Below, in pieces: positions 61,750-64,000 of a DNA stretch of 64,000 nt. Each line of letters begins with the position of its first letter. Position 1 is the stretch's first letter. This stretch comes from Acridotheres tristis. Lineage: Eukaryota > Chordata > Aves > Passeriformes > Sturnidae. The notes beneath the pieces are model-generated. The model was given only the letters and a program-made list of their open reading frames with translations, had not been told where the DNA came from and made no database searches. A program made the position numbers and the translations under genes. The stretch is from positions 19,710,949 through 19,774,948 of the forward strand of contig CM072894.1 in NCBI GenBank assembly GCA_037013685.1, given 5' to 3'.

Positions 61750-63355
61750 GTAAGATGCATTTAAAAATTTTAAAAATGGGGGATTATGTGTTGTATAGAA
61801 GTGTAGCATAAGTATTTTGGAATTACCTGTAATTTAACTTCTAAACTACTCTTAAGTTTAGTTCAAATTAAGTACTTGAAGCATATGTTTATGAGTGGGG
61901 TTTTTTGAGTTTGTTTTTTTTTTCTTTAATAAGCCTTTCCCAAATAAAAACTATGAATCCTAGTCCTTGGCTATCAGTGGACTCAGTGTCAGTGAAGAGA
62001 CCAGATGCTTCAGTGAAATACTAAGCAGATAGAAGTGAGTCTTGCACAGTTGTGTATATCCAAGATTATTGAGTTTTGCAATTTTTTTAAAAGATATTTC
62101 CTATAATAATAATTTAAATAGTGAAACTATGCTGCATCTAGTGAATAATTCTGGATAAGTTGCAAATATTATAATGAATTTAATGCTTCTTAACTCATGC
62201 CCCTTGTTTCCCTTCCTGTGCCCTAAGTTTCAAAGCAGCATCAGTGGAGCAATTTGTGTATGTGTTTAATATCTACTTTAGCACAAAACTAGCTAAGTTA
62301 AAACATTCTTCACTGGGAAATTAAACTGAGAGAAAACATGTCTGTAATGAAGTGGAAACGCGTATTTGTATGAACTGTTTAATTTCCACAGAAGAGCTGT
62401 AATTTTCAGCATGTGAAACCTGAAAGGTGTGGATGCAGTTTTAATTGTCACACTCTGTTGTTCTTTGAATACCCAATCAAATTGATTGTGACAGTGTTTA
62501 TCTAATAATTTATATATAATATGACTTCTGTAATAGAGGCATGGCAAATCTTATTACCTGTCTGGTAGAATGCCTGCCTGGAAAAAGGTGGGAAAGCATT
62601 ATAATCTCCCAAAGAAAAGTGGGAACAGAGCACTGAATTTTCCATGTCAATTGCTGGTCACTTTCCAACCATAATTATTTATCAAGTATGCATTCAGCCC
62701 AATGATTTATGGTGGCCTCACTGGAACTTGAAGATGTTTTATTTTAAGTTGTCATTGGCCTGAAAAAACCCGCCGGTTATGCAAACAAATCCCACTGATT
62801 GCATGGAATATTATAACAACATTGTTGCCTTCACATGGTAATCTACTTTGCAAGTGGAAGCTGGCTGATGGCAAGAAAGGAGGTGCTCGAAAGAAACCTC
62901 AAAATTAACTTATTTTAGGCCATTTCTTACAGAATAATGCTATCCTAAACAGCACAGTAATTGATGTCAACTCAGAGTATCAAAAAATTCTCAAGACTAA
63001 ATGGTAGAAAGAAGTAGTAAAATTTTTTACTTGCAGTCTCCCAGCATTGACTCCAGACGTGATGAAAGAGGTTAATACCAATCTATATGTAGGAATCCAG
63101 ACATTGCAATTTTGATTTAATATTTCCCATATGTGATGCATTTGGTTCGAATTTTCAGAATTCTTGTGTTTATGCCCATGCTATCCATGGCTTTCTCAGT
63201 GTAGTTAATGCCTAGTTTTCAGTGTTACTTAGGCTGAGTAAAGGGAATAAAAGCTTGATCACCAACAGTTTATTACTTCTGACCTTTCAAATGTAGCTAA
63301 TCTTTTCCTCAAGTTAGTCTCCTAAAGAAATAAATTATTTTCTTTTTTGCTTTAG

Positions 63356-63462
63356 TTGGGCTGGATAACGTGCTTACCGACCGTCACTTCATAATTCTTG
63401 TTACCACCATCATCTTTACCTTACCTATATCTTTATATCGAGACATAGCAAAATTGGGAAAG
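63356..63462 (+). CDS. SLC38A11: SLC38A11 exon 6: TM4
   Basis: 107 nt. It encodes VGLDNVLTDRHFIILVTTII, then FTLPISLYRDIAKLGK. FTLPISLYR.IAKLGK is a strong SLC38 signature between TM4 and TM5. Acceptor TTTGCTTTAG, donor G|GTAAAT. Intron 6 is only 160 nt. Confidence 0.95.
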
Positions 63463-63622
63463 GTAAATCACAACAGCAGTTGATTTTTGGTTTGTTATTC
63501 TGTATGCCATTGAAAATAAGTGCCAGTCATAACTTTGTGTAAATAATTAACAAATGATTATGTTGCTCAAGGAACAACCTTTCAGCAGCTTACTGACTGA
63601 AGTCGTGCTTTTACCTTTCCAG

Positions 63623-63702
63623 GTATCTCTTCTTTCTCTGGTTCTAACCATTGTCATCCTGATTATTGTGATGGTGAGAACAGTAACCTTCAGTCCACAA
63701 GT
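63623..63702 (+). CDS. SLC38A11: SLC38A11 exon 7: TM5
   Basis: 80 nt in phase 0, ending two bases into a codon. It encodes VSLLSLVLTIVILIIVMVRT then VTFSPQ. Acceptor CCTTTCCAG, donor GT|GTGAGT. The protein continues outside the window. The final 298 nt are intron with nothing else recognised. Confidence 0.9.
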
Positions 63703-64000
63703 GTGAGTATTCTTACACTTACCACAAAGTGAACAACTGTTCAGATATAACAGTTATTTCACTATTGCATTTGCCTGCATAGTTGTGGAACATGCCTGCT
63801 TTGGAACACACAAATAATTGAAAAAACTCTATCAACAATAATACAAAATGAACAGCTAAATATACTTCATCCTTTTAAATTTTTTCTTCTATTGGGTATA
63901 AGCAAATATAGAGAAAGTCTCAAAACCTCTAGAGATAAATGGGAAATTATGGATAACAATAGCAGAATGATCCTGAATTGGCATGTGAGATTGTCTGTCA

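Larger units (their letters stand above)
56147..63702 (+). other. SLC38A11: SLC38A11 gene, first seven coding exons (partial)
   Basis: Member of the SLC38 / amino acid-polyamine-organocation superfamily (AAAP), a multi-pass membrane transporter annotated as a putative sodium-coupled neutral amino-acid transporter. Its own substrate is not well established. Coding exons of 33, 118, 75, 135, 66, 107 and 80 nt join in frame (614 nt, 204 codons plus 2 nt), giving roughly the first half of the protein. TM1 with the unwound IIGSGIIGLPY motif is diagnostic of the fold. The order SCN3A then SLC38A11 on one strand matches the mammalian locus. The remaining exons lie beyond the right edge. Confidence 0.9.

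Overview
The window is vertebrate nuclear DNA, most likely from a bird. It contains GT-AG spliced multi-exon genes, CpG-island promoter structure, AT-rich introns, and several decayed CR1-type LINE fragments. CR1 is the dominant retrotransposon of birds and is also common in turtles and crocodilians. Short introns (about 0.05 to 4.2 kb) favour a bird.

Region 1 (1-23190, + strand) is the 3' half of a voltage-gated sodium channel alpha-subunit gene. Ten coding exons (3707-21097, 2616 nt, 871 codons plus stop) run from the end of the domain II-III linker through domain III, the III-IV inactivation-gate linker, domain IV and the C-terminal tail. A roughly 2.1 kb 3' UTR follows, ending at an AATAAA at 23168. 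The C-terminal tail and the neighbour SLC38A11 point to SCN3A (Nav1.3). The gene includes an AT-AC intron immediately before the exon carrying the IFM inactivation motif.

Region 2 (about 23200-55850) is a 32 kb AT-rich intergenic interval with no convincing protein gene. It holds two minus-strand CR1 reverse-transcriptase fragments (24140-25085 and 31640-32400), one plus-strand CR1 fragment (35085-35310), a short element with CR1-like tails in opposite orientations (45191-45472), an isolated 200 bp CpG-rich patch with a CTCF-like motif (50440-50640), and a 63 bp near-identical inverted repeat (53893-53955 / 55384-55446) associated with two short minus-strand ORFs that resemble exons.

Region 3 (about 55860-64000, + strand) is the CpG-island promoter and first seven coding exons of SLC38A11, a putative amino-acid transporter of the SLC38/AAAP family. 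Its intron 1 starts with an 11-copy 17 bp GC-rich minisatellite. The gene continues past the right edge.

The two genes are transcribed in the same direction, 3' end of SCN3A to 5' end of SLC38A11, as in the mammalian 2q24 cluster. They are not functionally coupled as far as the sequence shows: one makes a neuronal sodium channel, the other a membrane transporter. I saw no clearly undescribed system. The most useful second looks are the AT-AC intron with its in-frame GT-AG competitor, the alternating purine-pyrimidine tract in the SCN3A 3' UTR, and the 63 bp inverted repeat with its flanking ORFs.
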